This document shows, piece by piece, positions 34,285 to 46,317 of a DNA stretch of 64,000 nucleotides. The stretch spans positions 186,001 to 250,000 of the forward strand of contig NZ_JABKKF010000001.1 in NCBI RefSeq assembly GCF_013166605.1. Direction: 5' to 3'. The stretch's first letter is position 1. Each line of letters begins with the position of its first letter. The notes under the pieces were generated by a model, which had not been told where the DNA came from, ran no database searches, and was given only the letters and a program-made list of their open reading frames with translations. Origin of the DNA: Xylanibacter muris (GTDB taxonomy: Bacteria; Bacteroidota; Bacteroidia; Bacteroidales; Bacteroidaceae). The position numbers and the translations under genes were made by a program.

Positions 34285-35604
34285 ATGAACATGGGAAGAA
34301 AATTATCAATAACAGCAATATTTTTTCTATTGCTTATTTCGGTAGCGGTATCTGCCGTTGAAAATTATCCATATAAAAGCGATTATCTATGGTATGCTGT
34401 GCCTGATCATAGTGATTGGCTATATAAAACAGGAGAGACTGCATATATAGATGTCATGTTTCTAAAATATGGCATACCGCAAAACGGTATGATTGAATAT
34501 GAGATTGCTGATGACATATTGTCACCGGACGTTTACGGTAAGGCCGAATTGAAAAACGGGAAGGTACGTATAAAGGTCGGTACATCTGCGAAACCAGGTT
34601 TTCGTGATGTAAGGATGAAATTGAAACTTGACGGTACAACATACAGGCATCATGTGAAAATAGGTTTCTCACCTGAGAGAATATTACCATATACAAGCCT
34701 GCCGTCTGATTTCAATGATTGGTGGCAAGAGAATCTTAAAGAGAATGGAATGCTTCCGTTAAGCTATACTAAAGAGCTTTGCACATCGCTATGTACCGAT
34801 CTTGTTGACTGTTATCTCATAAAGTTGAAAACAGACAAGAGTCATTATATGTATGGCTATCTGATGTGTCCGAAGAACATGAAAAAGGGCTGTCATCCTG
34901 TTGTGCTCAGTCCTCCGGGAGCAGGAATAAAGGCAATTCGTGATCCGCGTTCACGTAATTATTATCCTGAAAACGGATGTATAAGGTTTGTTGTGGAGAT
35001 TCACGGCATAAATCCAAATGCTCCGGAAGAGGTTTATAACGATATACGCAGTGCTTTTGACGGAAGGGTTAAAGGCTATCTGTATCAAGGGCTTGACAGT
35101 CGTGAGCATTATTATATGAAACATGTATACCTTGGACTTGTGAAATGCATAGATTTACTTACCTCGCTTCCTGAATGGGACGGGAAGAATGTTGTAACCC
35201 TTGGTGGAAGCCAGGGAGGAGGTCTGGCGCTTGCTGTTGCCGGACTCGACAAAAGAGTCACCCATTGTGTTATAAACCATCCTGCTTTAAGCGATATGGC
35301 AAGAGGTAAGATAGGTGAGGCAAGCGGTTATCCGCATCCGTCAGAGAAGGAGGGACTGCTCACTGATAACCATGTAAAGACAATGGCGTATTATGATGCG
35401 GTGAATTTTGCACGTAACATATCCGCCAAGACATTTATGACATGGGGGTTCAATGACAATACATGTCCTCCAACGACAAGTTTTGCTGTGTGGAATATAT
35501 TGAAATGTGATAAAGAGAAACTGGTTACACCAATTAATGAACATTGGACTTCTGACACCACAAACCGCTTGCAGCTTGATTGGATATTGAAAAATTTGAG
35601 ATAG
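34285..35604 (+). CDS. Acetyl xylan esterase (AXE1)-like secreted hydrolase
   Basis: 439 aa with a signal peptide (about 1-24). An N-terminal beta domain (residues 30-130) precedes an alpha/beta-hydrolase domain of the AXE1/cephalosporin deacetylase type. The nucleophile elbow GGSQGG has Ser309, a likely acid Asp lies in WGFNDNTCPP, and the likely His in NEHWTS. DWWQENLKENG and VEIHGINPN also fit. It probably removes acetyl groups from dietary or host glycans in the periplasm. It shares a transcript with trpS, an odd pairing also driven by the trpS promoter. Confidence 0.85.
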   Translation: MNMGRKLSITAIFFLLLISVAVSAVENYPYKSDYLWYAVPDHSDWLYKTGETAYIDVMFLKYGIPQNGMIEYEIADDILSPDVYGKAELKNGKVRIKVGTSAKPGFRDVRMKLKLDGTTYRHHVKIGFSPERILPYTSLPSDFNDWWQENLKENGMLPLSYTKELCTSLCTDLVDCYLIKLKTDKSHYMYGYLMCPKNMKKGCHPVVLSPPGAGIKAIRDPRSRNYYPENGCIRFVVEIHGINPNAPEEVYNDIRSAFDGRVKGYLYQGLDSREHYYMKHVYLGLVKCIDLLTSLPEWDGKNVVTLGGSQGGGLALAVAGLDKRVTHCVINHPALSDMARGKIGEASGYPHPSEKEGLLTDNHVKTMAYYDAVNFARNISAKTFMTWGFNDNTCPPTTSFAVWNILKCDKEKLVTPINEHWTSDTTNRLQLDWILKNLR

Positions 35605-35680
35605 CGGACTGGGGCGGATGTTGTTTTGTCTTTATTATGAAGGCATGTGGCATAGGTGATTCCAAAGCCGGACATTGTAC

Positions 35681-35703
35681 ACATCGCAAAGCGATGTCCC
35701 TAC
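35681..35703 (-). repeat. REP-like palindrome with GTAGGGAC head
   Basis: ACATCGCAAAGCGATGT followed by CCCTAC, which on the minus strand reads GTAGGGAC and then a hairpin. It is identical in core to the copy at 60926-60948. It sits between the esterase gene and the insertion sequence. Confidence 0.75.
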
Positions 35704-35800
35704 TTGTGGATGGTTGCTCATCAAATTTATAGAAAACGTTGGACTTCTTCCCACTTTTTCTCACCATGGCAATGTTCAATCAAGCTTGATATTGCTCATT

Positions 35801-36811
35801 TTACGGCTCACCCGAAATTTCTTGGGGGTATGCATAAATCTTAGCCAGTCTAAAGAGGAAGAATTTCTCATCCACTACTCCTCTTAATGCGGTTCTGAAC
35901 TGTTTGATTTTCGCGTTAAAGGATTCTGCCGCCGCATTAGAGGATCTTTTATTATAAAAGTTAAGGATATCATCATAATGCTCATAGAAGGTTGCTGCAA
36001 TCACATTGAAAGCATGAAAGCCTGCCTCTTCCACTTTATTATACCATTTAGCCATACTCAATCTTGCCGCATCTTTGATTGTATTTTTGGCAAGAATCAT
36101 TCTGAGTGAATGACATAATCCATACGCCTGTCCCAATTCCGGATATTCCTTAAAAAGAATTCTGGCTCTTTGTTTTTGTGCTGGAGTCCATTTTTCGGAG
36201 GATTTAAACAGCAGATGCCGGCTTCTTGCCAACAGTTCTTTCTTTGAATCTCCATTTTCATATCTCATAGGCACATATGATTCCCCTTTCTGCTTTGCTT
36301 CTTCCATCTCATCATTGGCTTCCTGGATTGCGTCCCAGCGGAGTTTGATACGCATTTCCTGCACTGCATCGCAAGCTAATTTCTGGATGTGGAACCGGTC
36401 TATTACACGAGATGCCTTGCGGAAACAGGAGCGGACTATTTTACGCATTGAGTCCGATAAGTCAAGTGTCACTTCTTCTACGCTGTCCAACAGGTGTTCG
36501 GGAATATGGCGTAAAGCCGCTATGACCGTCTCTGACTTCGTCCCTGCAACAATGGCGACAAGGCACATCTCACGACCATGCCTGTCCCTGTTGGTCACTA
36601 TTATATAAAGGTCGCCATTGGACAGGGAAGTCTCGTCAATAGCCAGATTAGGTCCAATGTTCCCAGGAAAGACAAGCCACTCTTCCGCATGGCTCAACTC
36701 TTCCCAATTACGATAACCGCTTAGCACATCCTTGTACTGCTTCTCAAAGGTAGATGCGTCAATATGATAGAAATCATCAAGCGTACGGCAGGTCACCGGG
36801 GATGTGTCCAT
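35801..36811 (-). CDS. ISAon1-type transposase, catalytic ORF
   Basis: 336 aa, DDE transposase of the ISAon1 group (ISL3-like). LAIDETSLSNGDLYIIV carries the first catalytic Asp-Glu region, LDLSDSMRKIVRSCF and VIDRFHIQKLACDAV the middle Asp region, and SSNAAAESFNAKIKQFR the final Glu. The frame is open through the left terminal repeat, and its stop TAA (35803-35801) lies just outside the element, so the target site supplies it. It starts 9 bases after the stop of the upstream ORF. A -1 frameshift at a T9 run could join the two. Confidence 0.88.
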   Translation of the reverse strand: MDTSPVTCRTLDDFYHIDASTFEKQYKDVLSGYRNWEELSHAEEWLVFPGNIGPNLAIDETSLSNGDLYIIVTNRDRHGREMCLVAIVAGTKSETVIAALRHIPEHLLDSVEEVTLDLSDSMRKIVRSCFRKASRVIDRFHIQKLACDAVQEMRIKLRWDAIQEANDEMEEAKQKGESYVPMRYENGDSKKELLARSRHLLFKSSEKWTPAQKQRARILFKEYPELGQAYGLCHSLRMILAKNTIKDAARLSMAKWYNKVEEAGFHAFNVIAATFYEHYDDILNFYNKRSSNAAAESFNAKIKQFRTALRGVVDEKFFLFRLAKIYAYPQEISGEP

Positions 36812-37223
36812 ACGTTTCTTTAAAAAAAAACCGCAAACTCCTTGGAGTAGCGGGTGCCTTCGGCGGCTATTTTAAGAGGTAGAATAAAACTCTTGCCGGT
36901 ACGAATATCAACCCATTTACGGCGTCGGAGCAAAAGGATTACTTTGTGGTCGCGGATGGGGAAATCGGTGATGGAAACCGCAGGAATAAAACCTTTGGAT
37001 TCAAAGTGGACATCATTACGTAATGTATCGTACATCTTTTCATCAAGATGAATGTAAATCTCGGTATCGGTACTTTCTACCTTACTTATATCAAACGAGG
37101 AAAGGACTTCGCTTGGTAGTACTATTTGAGCTAAAGATATTAATGCTGCTTCTGTCATATTGCAAAAGTAATCACTTTAAAGAATGTTACAAATAGTTAT
37201 CCCCAAGAAATTTCGGGTGAGCC
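35805..37223 (-). mobile_element. Insertion sequence, ISAon1-type, complete
   Basis: 1419 bp bounded by 23-bp perfect inverted repeats: GGCTCACCCGAAATTTCTTG at 35805-35824 (continuing GGG) and the reverse complement at 37201-37223. The 8 bases outside the ends, CATTTTAC and CATTTGGC, match at 6 of 8, so a decayed target duplication is possible but not proven. Two ORFs on the minus strand fill the element. Confidence 0.9.
36820..37158 (-). CDS. ISAon1-type transposase N-terminal region protein
   Basis: 112 aa, the upstream ORF of the element. It has an N-terminal stretch rich in hydrophobic helices and a C-terminal part with RRRKWVDIRTGKSF. It ends KEFAVFF just after a run of nine T bases (36830-36822, minus strand), and the -1 frame is open from that run into the catalytic ORF. 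NCBI-type names treat this as the N-terminal part of one transposase. Confidence 0.8.
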   Translation of the reverse strand: MTEAALISLAQIVLPSEVLSSFDISKVESTDTEIYIHLDEKMYDTLRNDVHFESKGFIPAVSITDFPIRDHKVILLLRRRKWVDIRTGKSFILPLKIAAEGTRYSKEFAVFF

Positions 37224-37256
37224 CATTTGGCTTTTAGTCTTAATTGCAATAAAAAA

Positions 37257-37300
37257 AACTGCATGGAGCGCAAACCGTTTGCGCTCCATGCAGTTTTTTA
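37257..37300. terminator. Strong bidirectional terminator
   Basis: AACTGCATGGAGCGCAAAC (37257-37275) pairs perfectly with 37277-37295 around a single central base. It has A/T runs on both sides, so it can stop the flotillin transcript arriving on the minus strand. Confidence 0.9.
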
Positions 37301-37346
37301 GTATAATGGAATATTTCAAACCGTCATGGAATTGACGGCAGTAATG

Positions 37347-38969
37347 TTATTTTTCTCCGGTAGTTTCATCCTTGCTGTCCGGATGAATTATTTTCTTTAC
37401 CGTTTCACCTATTGGCAACTGGTCGAGCACACCGAGGCTTGGAGCCACGGTTTTCACAAGGCCGTTGAGGAAGTTGCCGGTAGTGCCTTCGCCTCCGTCG
37501 AATACGGTAACGTTGCCGAGCTGTATCTTTTCGAAAGCTTTTACCTGTTCGCCGGCTATTTCCTTCCACTGGTCAACCATCTTATACTGGATGGCTATCG
37601 ACGGGTTGAGCTCTGCCGCCTTCACCATGGCCTCGAAACCGTCAGCCTCTGCCATCAACGACATTTTCTTACCCTCGGCTTCTGCCTCAAGCTTAAGTCT
37701 TATAGCCTTTGCCTCTGCTTCTGCCTGTGCGAGAGTGGCCTTTGCCCTTGCCTCTGCCTCGCGTATCATCTTTTCTGCAACGGCGTCTGCCTGGAGAATG
37801 GCCTCCTGCTTCGCAATTTCTGCCGGTACGATTTTTTCTGCTTTCAGCGATGATTCCACTTTCAGTGCCTTTGCCTCTTCCACCTCTTTCTGGGCTTTCT
37901 CGCGTGCGGTCTGTACCGCCGCCTCGGAGCGTGCAGTCGCCTCACCGGCTTCTTTGTCGGCGTTTGCCTGGGTCACAGACAACTGCGCATTGGACAGGGC
38001 GATCTCTTTCTGAGCCTCGTTGCGTCCGATGGCCGCCTTTTTCTTTGCGTCAGCCTGCTTTATTTCCATATCAGAGTTGAGTTCGGCTATGCGGCTTTCT
38101 TTCTCTGTATTGGCCTGTTCGACGTTGATGTTTTTCTGGGCTTCGGCCTTTGCCACCTGAGATTCTTTCTCGGCATTGGCTTTTGCCACCATTGCGATAC
38201 GCTCCTTATCGGCTTCGGCCACGGATATTTCCTGTTCCTTGCGTGTGGTTGCGATGGCCACTTCCTGGTCTTTTCTTGTCACGGCAACGCTGGTTTCGCG
38301 TTCACGTATCTGGTTGGCAATCTTTATTGCTCCGAGTTTTTCCTGTTCCTCAATATTTGCCTGAGCTTCGTTCTGAGCCTTGCTTTCTGCCTCCTTACCG
38401 AGGTTTACTATATAGTTTGCCGCATCACGTATATCGCTGATGTTGATGTTCATCAGGTAGAGACCGAATTTGCGCAGCTCGGTATCGATGTTGTCCTTTA
38501 CCTTGGAAAGGAATTTGTCGCGGTCAGAGTTCAGTTCCTCAATTGTCATGTCGGCAATCACCAGACGCATTTGTCCGTAGACAACATCGGTGATAAGGTT
38601 TTGCTTGTCTTCGTATGACAGTCCGAGCATACGTTCGGCTGCGTTCTGCATCACTTCCGGATCGGTGCTGATGGCTACGGTGATGGTCGTCGGTACATCC
38701 ACACGGATATTCTGTGCGGACAATGCTCCTGTGAGCTTGCAGTCTATCTGCATAGGCTTCATGGAAAGGAATTCGTATCCTTGGATGATTGGCCATACGA
38801 AAGCCGCTCCTCCATGGTAAAGCTTTGCGGATTTGGCTCCGCCTGTCTTACCGTATACAACGAGTACCTCATCACTTTTACATTTGCGGTAGCGCGAGAG
38901 GATACCTATAAATGTAAGGATAACGACAACTACAAGAATTGCTGTAATAATTAAAATGTTCTGGTCCAT
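37347..38969 (-). CDS. Flotillin-like SPFH/band 7 protein
   Basis: 540 aa from the ATG at 38969; a GTG at 38987 is the alternative. A membrane helix lies at residues 3-26, then an SPFH/band 7 domain to about 190, then a very long Ala/Glu/Lys-rich coiled coil (about 200-440) and a conserved tail. This is the YuaG/FloT type, a membrane scaffold that organises lipid domains and membrane protein complexes. The NfeD-like partner is just upstream, the usual pairing. A strong terminator follows the stop. Confidence 0.92.
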   Translation of the reverse strand: MDQNILIITAILVVVVILTFIGILSRYRKCKSDEVLVVYGKTGGAKSAKLYHGGAAFVWPIIQGYEFLSMKPMQIDCKLTGALSAQNIRVDVPTTITVAISTDPEVMQNAAERMLGLSYEDKQNLITDVVYGQMRLVIADMTIEELNSDRDKFLSKVKDNIDTELRKFGLYLMNINISDIRDAANYIVNLGKEAESKAQNEAQANIEEQEKLGAIKIANQIRERETSVAVTRKDQEVAIATTRKEQEISVAEADKERIAMVAKANAEKESQVAKAEAQKNINVEQANTEKESRIAELNSDMEIKQADAKKKAAIGRNEAQKEIALSNAQLSVTQANADKEAGEATARSEAAVQTAREKAQKEVEEAKALKVESSLKAEKIVPAEIAKQEAILQADAVAEKMIREAEARAKATLAQAEAEAKAIRLKLEAEAEGKKMSLMAEADGFEAMVKAAELNPSIAIQYKMVDQWKEIAGEQVKAFEKIQLGNVTVFDGGEGTTGNFLNGLVKTVAPSLGVLDQLPIGETVKKIIHPDSKDETTGEK

Positions 38970-38986
38970 AATTGTTATTTTTATCA

Positions 38987-39502
38987 CTAACCTATGTAAT
39001 AAGTATTGTTTTTGTAACCCTCTATAGTCACTTTTTCATTTGTGGCATAGTCTTTTTTTCCTGAGCCTGATACTACGTCGAGTTCCCTTATTGCTCCGTC
39101 ACGTTCCGTATGTATTATATAGTTTCCGTTTCCGCGGTTTGCATATATATATCCGCTGCGTCCTACAAGCTGGTTTGCATTCTCCGGTTTTCTTATTTTC
39201 TGCAGACGGAAAGCCAGGATATACAGATACCATAGTATAAATACGAAGACTATGCCCACAAGGAATGCACCGATATATGACACCCATGATGCTCCTTGAA
39301 TGAGGAAGCGTGTCCATCCGAAGCCTATCAGGAAATGTATAAGCCCCTTGAATGAGAACACGCTGCTAACGTCGGTATCGGCGGATGCATCCGAGTCTAC
39401 GTCAACATCCACATCTCCGAAGAAAATGGAAATAACGAACTGCAGGAGAAACACGCCTGTAGATACAAGTGCAATGATGAGAAATATTCTGGAGGTATCC
39501 AT
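38987..39502 (-). CDS. NfeD/YuaF-like membrane protein
   Basis: 171 aa. Hydrophobic helices lie at about 9-28 and 68-95, separated by an Asp-rich loop (DVDVDVDSDASADTD). The C-terminal domain (about 105-171) resembles the OB-fold of NfeD proteins, with VGRSGYIYANRGNGNY. NfeD-like proteins pair with flotillins and modulate their assembly. It starts 10 bases after the beta-galactosidase stop, so all three genes may share a transcript. Confidence 0.82.
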   Translation of the reverse strand: MDTSRIFLIIALVSTGVFLLQFVISIFFGDVDVDVDSDASADTDVSSVFSFKGLIHFLIGFGWTRFLIQGASWVSYIGAFLVGIVFVFILWYLYILAFRLQKIRKPENANQLVGRSGYIYANRGNGNYIIHTERDGAIRELDVVSGSGKKDYATNEKVTIEGYKNNTYYIG

Positions 39503-39512
39503 TGTAGTATTT

Positions 39513-42668
<3,156 letters not shown>

Positions 42669-42700
42669 TTATTATTGTTGATTGTATTATTTTGAGATTC

Positions 42701-42731
42701 CAAAATTAATGTTTAATATTGATAATTCCAA
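42701..42731 (-). promoter_or_regulatory. GH2 beta-galactosidase promoter
   Basis: On the minus strand, TTG (42731-42729), 20 bases, then TAATTTTG (42708-42701), about 45 bases upstream of the ATG. Confidence 0.65.
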
Positions 42732-42974
42732 GCATTTGAAAGTTTTTCTTCTTTATTTTTCATAAAATCGTTTTGCTGTATCTTAATCATTATGGATGTC
42801 TTCAACGGATACGGATGTTGTCAGGCAGAATCTTATTCCTGCCGGAATAACAATAAAACAAGCAACAGTAATTTATGGCAGTGAATCTTGTGAGAGAGTT
42901 TGTACAAAAGATGTTGCAGATCCGGTAAGATGAGAACAGAGACGGAGCGGATAGTGTTGTGTTTATCATTAATA

Positions 42975-43016
42975 ATCTGCAAGTTTCCATATCCAATGAT
43001 ACGGAAACTTGCAGAT
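42975..43016 (-). terminator. Terminator-like hairpin after the GH29 gene
   Basis: ATCTGCAAGTTTCC (42975-42988) pairs perfectly with GGAAACTTGCAGAT (43003-43016), with a 14-base loop. It lies about 95 bases past the fucosidase stop. Confidence 0.6.
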
Positions 43017-43110
43017 ATATCCAGGAGTTTCAGAATTTATTGATAATCAGAGGATAAAACACTTCTTAAAAGGCGAAGATTTTTATCTTAGGGAGATTTC
43101 CCATATCTTT

Positions 43111-44784
43111 TTAAAAGCGTCTGATTCTGATTACCGGCATTATGCTGTTTGTGTTCTTTTCCGGCAGGTATACGGTCATGGCGTCTGCCGTGCGTTCGAA
43201 TTTCACTTTGCCGTATCCGAGGAGTTCGATTTTGGAAATCTTTTCCGGATACAGTTCGCTTCCCTTTGCAAGAGAACGTATGGTCATCTTACGGTTTGCC
43301 GGCCATGCGAGAGCTGTTGCATATATATGTTTGTCTGTTTGTGTGAAGCGTATCTCGTCTGCTCCGGCTTTTGTATACTGGCCGTCGTTGAATCCTTGTG
43401 CGTTTATCTTGATGTCGGAATTGGCAATCGGTCCCTCACCGAATATTTTCCATGGGCGTGTGCCGATGATGCTTTCCTTGTTTATTCTCATCCATTCTCC
43501 GAATTCCTTCAGGATTGCAATTTCCTTTTCATCGGGAGTGCCGTCGGCCCTCAGCGGTACAGACAGCAGCATGTTTCCGTTTTTGCTAACGATGTCTACG
43601 AGCAGCTTTGCCACTGTGGCTGCATTCTTATATTTTCCGTTTTGGTATACCCCGTTGTTGTAGTGCCAGTTGCCAAGACAGTTGCAGCACTGCCATGGCT
43701 GTTCCATAATCTTATTTGGCGCTCCACGCTCCACATCCCATACGAGGGCCTTTTTCTGGCTGTCGGTCAGAATCTTTCCGAACACCACGTTTTTGGTTTT
43801 TGCCCGGTCGTCCTTGCCTTGCAGTCCTTTGTTGTACATGTGTGCGGCAATCTTCATGCCTGCATCGCTCACCGGATAGAAAGGAAGCACGGTTACGTCG
43901 AAATAGATCAGGTCGGGGTTGTAGCGGTTGATGGCATCGAGCGTACGGTTGTAGAAGTTTGTCACGTATGCCTGTGTCGGCAGTGCCGCACCGTTTTCCC
44001 ATCCCCATTGCCTGTGTATACTGCCGTTATCCCATGTATTGTCGGAAAAGTCGTGTGACTGTGCGTAAAGCTTTTGCGGGTCAAGTCCTTTCCACCATTT
44101 TTCCGTTCCGTCGGCATTTGGTCTGTATCCGTCTTCTTTTGTGAGCCATCCGTCGTATTTCACTCCGATCTTATCGCCTTTCAGGTCGAAACGGCGGCTT
44201 GGTTCATACCATGTCCATGCATGGTCGGCATGGAATGATATGCCGAACGGCAGTCCTGCCTTTTTGGCCGCCTTGGCCCATCCGTCGAGAATGTCCTTAT
44301 GCGGTCCTATTCTCATAGAGTTCCATTCCTGATATTTTGAGTCCCAAAGGTCGAAATTGTCATGATGGTTGCCGAGGGCGAAGAAATACTGTGCGCCAAC
44401 GGTTTCCTTATAGAATCTCACAAGTTCCTCCGGATTCCAGTTTTCGGCCTTGAACAGTGGAAGAATGTCCTTGAACCCGAATTCACTCTGATGGCCATAA
44501 TGTTTTCTGTGGTACTCATATTTTCCGTTTCCTTCCATATACATCTCACGTGCCATCCAGTCACCGGAACCTTCAACACACTGAGGCCCCCAGTGTGCCC
44601 ATATTCCGAACTTTGCATTGCGGAACCATTCCGGCACTTCGTATTCCTGGAGCGACTCCCATTCCGGTGTGAAACGCCCTGTTGCCATAGGCTCTTCATT
44701 TTCCGACACGGGTATTTTCCATTCCTGAGCAGTCATGCCGCTGACAGCCATGCCGATGCAGATGGCTAATGATAATCTTTTCAT
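43111..44784 (-). CDS. Alpha-L-fucosidase, glycoside hydrolase family 29
   Basis: 557 aa with a signal peptide (about 1-19). GH29 features are FGIWAHWGPQCVEGSGDWMA, FFALGNHHDNFDLWDSKYQ with the conserved HHD, and LPFGISFHADHAWTW. The likely nucleophile Asp is in PDLIYFDVTVL. The enzyme removes alpha-linked fucose from host or dietary glycans in the periplasm. A possible minus-strand -7 element TATCTTTG is at 44911-44904. It is followed by the GH2 gene in the same direction but with a terminator between them. Confidence 0.93.
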   Translation of the reverse strand: MKRLSLAICIGMAVSGMTAQEWKIPVSENEEPMATGRFTPEWESLQEYEVPEWFRNAKFGIWAHWGPQCVEGSGDWMAREMYMEGNGKYEYHRKHYGHQSEFGFKDILPLFKAENWNPEELVRFYKETVGAQYFFALGNHHDNFDLWDSKYQEWNSMRIGPHKDILDGWAKAAKKAGLPFGISFHADHAWTWYEPSRRFDLKGDKIGVKYDGWLTKEDGYRPNADGTEKWWKGLDPQKLYAQSHDFSDNTWDNGSIHRQWGWENGAALPTQAYVTNFYNRTLDAINRYNPDLIYFDVTVLPFYPVSDAGMKIAAHMYNKGLQGKDDRAKTKNVVFGKILTDSQKKALVWDVERGAPNKIMEQPWQCCNCLGNWHYNNGVYQNGKYKNAATVAKLLVDIVSKNGNMLLSVPLRADGTPDEKEIAILKEFGEWMRINKESIIGTRPWKIFGEGPIANSDIKINAQGFNDGQYTKAGADEIRFTQTDKHIYATALAWPANRKMTIRSLAKGSELYPEKISKIELLGYGKVKFERTADAMTVYLPEKNTNSIMPVIRIRRF

Positions 44785-44903
44785 TTCCTGATGTTTTTAG
44801 TTATGATGTAAAACTGTTGGATTTTATGCTTTTTCCATCTGTGATAGTGCAAACCGGACGTAATGAAGCTTGTTCAGATTGCTCGGATGCCGCCTATCCT
44901 TTG

Positions 44904-44911
44904 CAAAGATA
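44904..44911 (-). promoter_or_regulatory. Possible -7 element of the GH29 gene
   Basis: TATCTTTG on the minus strand, about 120 bases upstream of the ATG. No convincing TTG element is spaced correctly. Confidence 0.4.
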
Positions 44912-45018
44912 ATATAACAATAATAATTCTTTTTATGTTTTTCGCACAATATAACCAAAGCAAGTCTAATATATTGTAACAAATATGAAAATAGCGGAGG
45001 GCAGTAGTATTTTATCGC

Positions 45019-45027
45019 TATATTTGC
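45019..45027 (+). promoter_or_regulatory. Possible -7 element of the choloylglycine hydrolase-like gene
   Basis: TATATTTGC, 35 bases upstream of the ATG. No matching TTG element was found at the usual spacing. Confidence 0.45.
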
Positions 45028-45062
45028 ATTATGACAAATTTATCAACTAATTCATATTTACG

Positions 45063-46145
45063 ATGAGACATAATATATTCACACTTGCGGCAATTACGAT
45101 ATTGCTGGCCTGCACGTCACCGTCGCAGGCATGTACGGGGATAACATTGAAAGCTGCGGACGGCAGCACCGTCGTGGCTCGTACCATAGAATGGAACGCA
45201 AGCGACCTTAACAGCATGCTCGTTGTCGTGCCTCGCGGATATACCCAGCGTCTTTTCTCCCCGTCAGGTAAGAAAGACGGTATGGAGCTTACCTCAAAAA
45301 TGGGATATATAGGATTGGCTACAGAGCTTGAGGAGTTTATTGCGGAAGGTCTTAACGAGGAAGGTCTTTCTGCCGGTCTTTTTTATTTTCCGGCATACGG
45401 AGAGTATGAGAAGTACAGGCCGGAGAACAGGAGTACCACTGTCGGAGACCTTCAGCTTGTATCGTGGATATTGGGGAATTTTAAGACGGTGGATGAGGTA
45501 GTGGCTGCATTTGGCGGCATCCATGTCGTTACGATAGACTCGAGAGCCTCTACCGCGCACTGGCGTATTGCAGACAAAAGCGGTAGGCAGGTGGTTTTGG
45601 AGATAGTCGGAGGCAAACCCGTCTTTCACGAGAACAGTCTTGGTGTACTTACCAATGCTCCGGGATTTGAATGGCATTCCACGAATCTTAATAACTATGT
45701 GAACCTGTATAGCGGAACTGCTGTTCCGAAAGACATGGGAGCGGTCCGTTTGCGTTCTTTTGGCAGCGGCAGTGGGATGCTGGGCCTTCCCGGTGACTTT
45801 ACTCCGCCTTCCCGTTTTATACGTGCCGCGTTCTATCAGTCTACGGCTCCGCGTCTTGCCACGGCAGACAAGACAGTGATGCAGTGTTTCCAGATTCTTA
45901 ATAATTTTGATATTCCTGTCGGAACAGGAATTAAGGAAGGGGCGGAGATTCCTGATATACCGAGCGCGACACAGTGGACATCGGCCACAGATATCGTGGG
46001 ACGTAAGATTTACTACCGCACTATGTATAACAGCGACATACGGTGTATAGACCTTGGCACGGTTGATTTTGCAAAAACCAAATATCAGGTAATGCCGCTC
46101 GATAAGGTGAAAAAGCAGCATGTGACGGTTTTGAATATAAAGTGA
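45063..46145 (+). CDS. Linear amide C-N hydrolase, choloylglycine hydrolase family
   Basis: 360 aa, Ntn-hydrolase of the bile salt hydrolase/penicillin V acylase family. The likely nucleophile is Cys24, which would become the N-terminal residue after cleavage of SQA|CTGITL, and VVARTIEW carries the conserved Arg with Glu where many members have Asp. TNAPGFEWH holds the conserved Asn. It may cleave conjugated bile salts or N-acyl amides. An alternative lipobox LLAC (Cys17) sits upstream, so surface attachment and processing are uncertain. It stands alone with its own promoter-like element. Confidence 0.85.
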   Translation: MRHNIFTLAAITILLACTSPSQACTGITLKAADGSTVVARTIEWNASDLNSMLVVVPRGYTQRLFSPSGKKDGMELTSKMGYIGLATELEEFIAEGLNEEGLSAGLFYFPAYGEYEKYRPENRSTTVGDLQLVSWILGNFKTVDEVVAAFGGIHVVTIDSRASTAHWRIADKSGRQVVLEIVGGKPVFHENSLGVLTNAPGFEWHSTNLNNYVNLYSGTAVPKDMGAVRLRSFGSGSGMLGLPGDFTPPSRFIRAAFYQSTAPRLATADKTVMQCFQILNNFDIPVGTGIKEGAEIPDIPSATQWTSATDIVGRKIYYRTMYNSDIRCIDLGTVDFAKTKYQVMPLDKVKKQHVTVLNIK

Positions 46146-46282
46146 TATTATAGTCGGGCGTGCAGTATATACAGCATGCCCGATGTTGTTTTAATATTGT
46201 AGGCTATGCTTCTTTTATCCTATGTTTTTGTCAAATTAGAGTTAAATGGGCTTATTGTGAGTGATAAATATTGAAAAAGATG

Positions 46283-46290
46283 TATTTTTG
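46283..46290 (+). promoter_or_regulatory. Possible -7 element of the DUF4294 gene
   Basis: TATTTTTG, 27 bases before the ATG. No clear TTG element at the usual spacing. Confidence 0.4.
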
Positions 46291-46317
46291 CAGTTATTTT
46301 TATTGTAGTTGACAATT

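Noticed and set aside
42802..42996. 64-codon minus-strand frame between the GH2 and GH29 genes
   Set aside because: No family resemblance and no promoter or ribosome signal; it overlaps the terminator hairpin.
43009..44058. 349-codon open frame on the + strand
   Set aside because: Antisense to the GH29 fucosidase. It is rich in Cys and Val with no domain pattern.
45294..46121. 275-codon open frame on the - strand
   Set aside because: Antisense to the choloylglycine hydrolase-like gene, whose motifs are clear.
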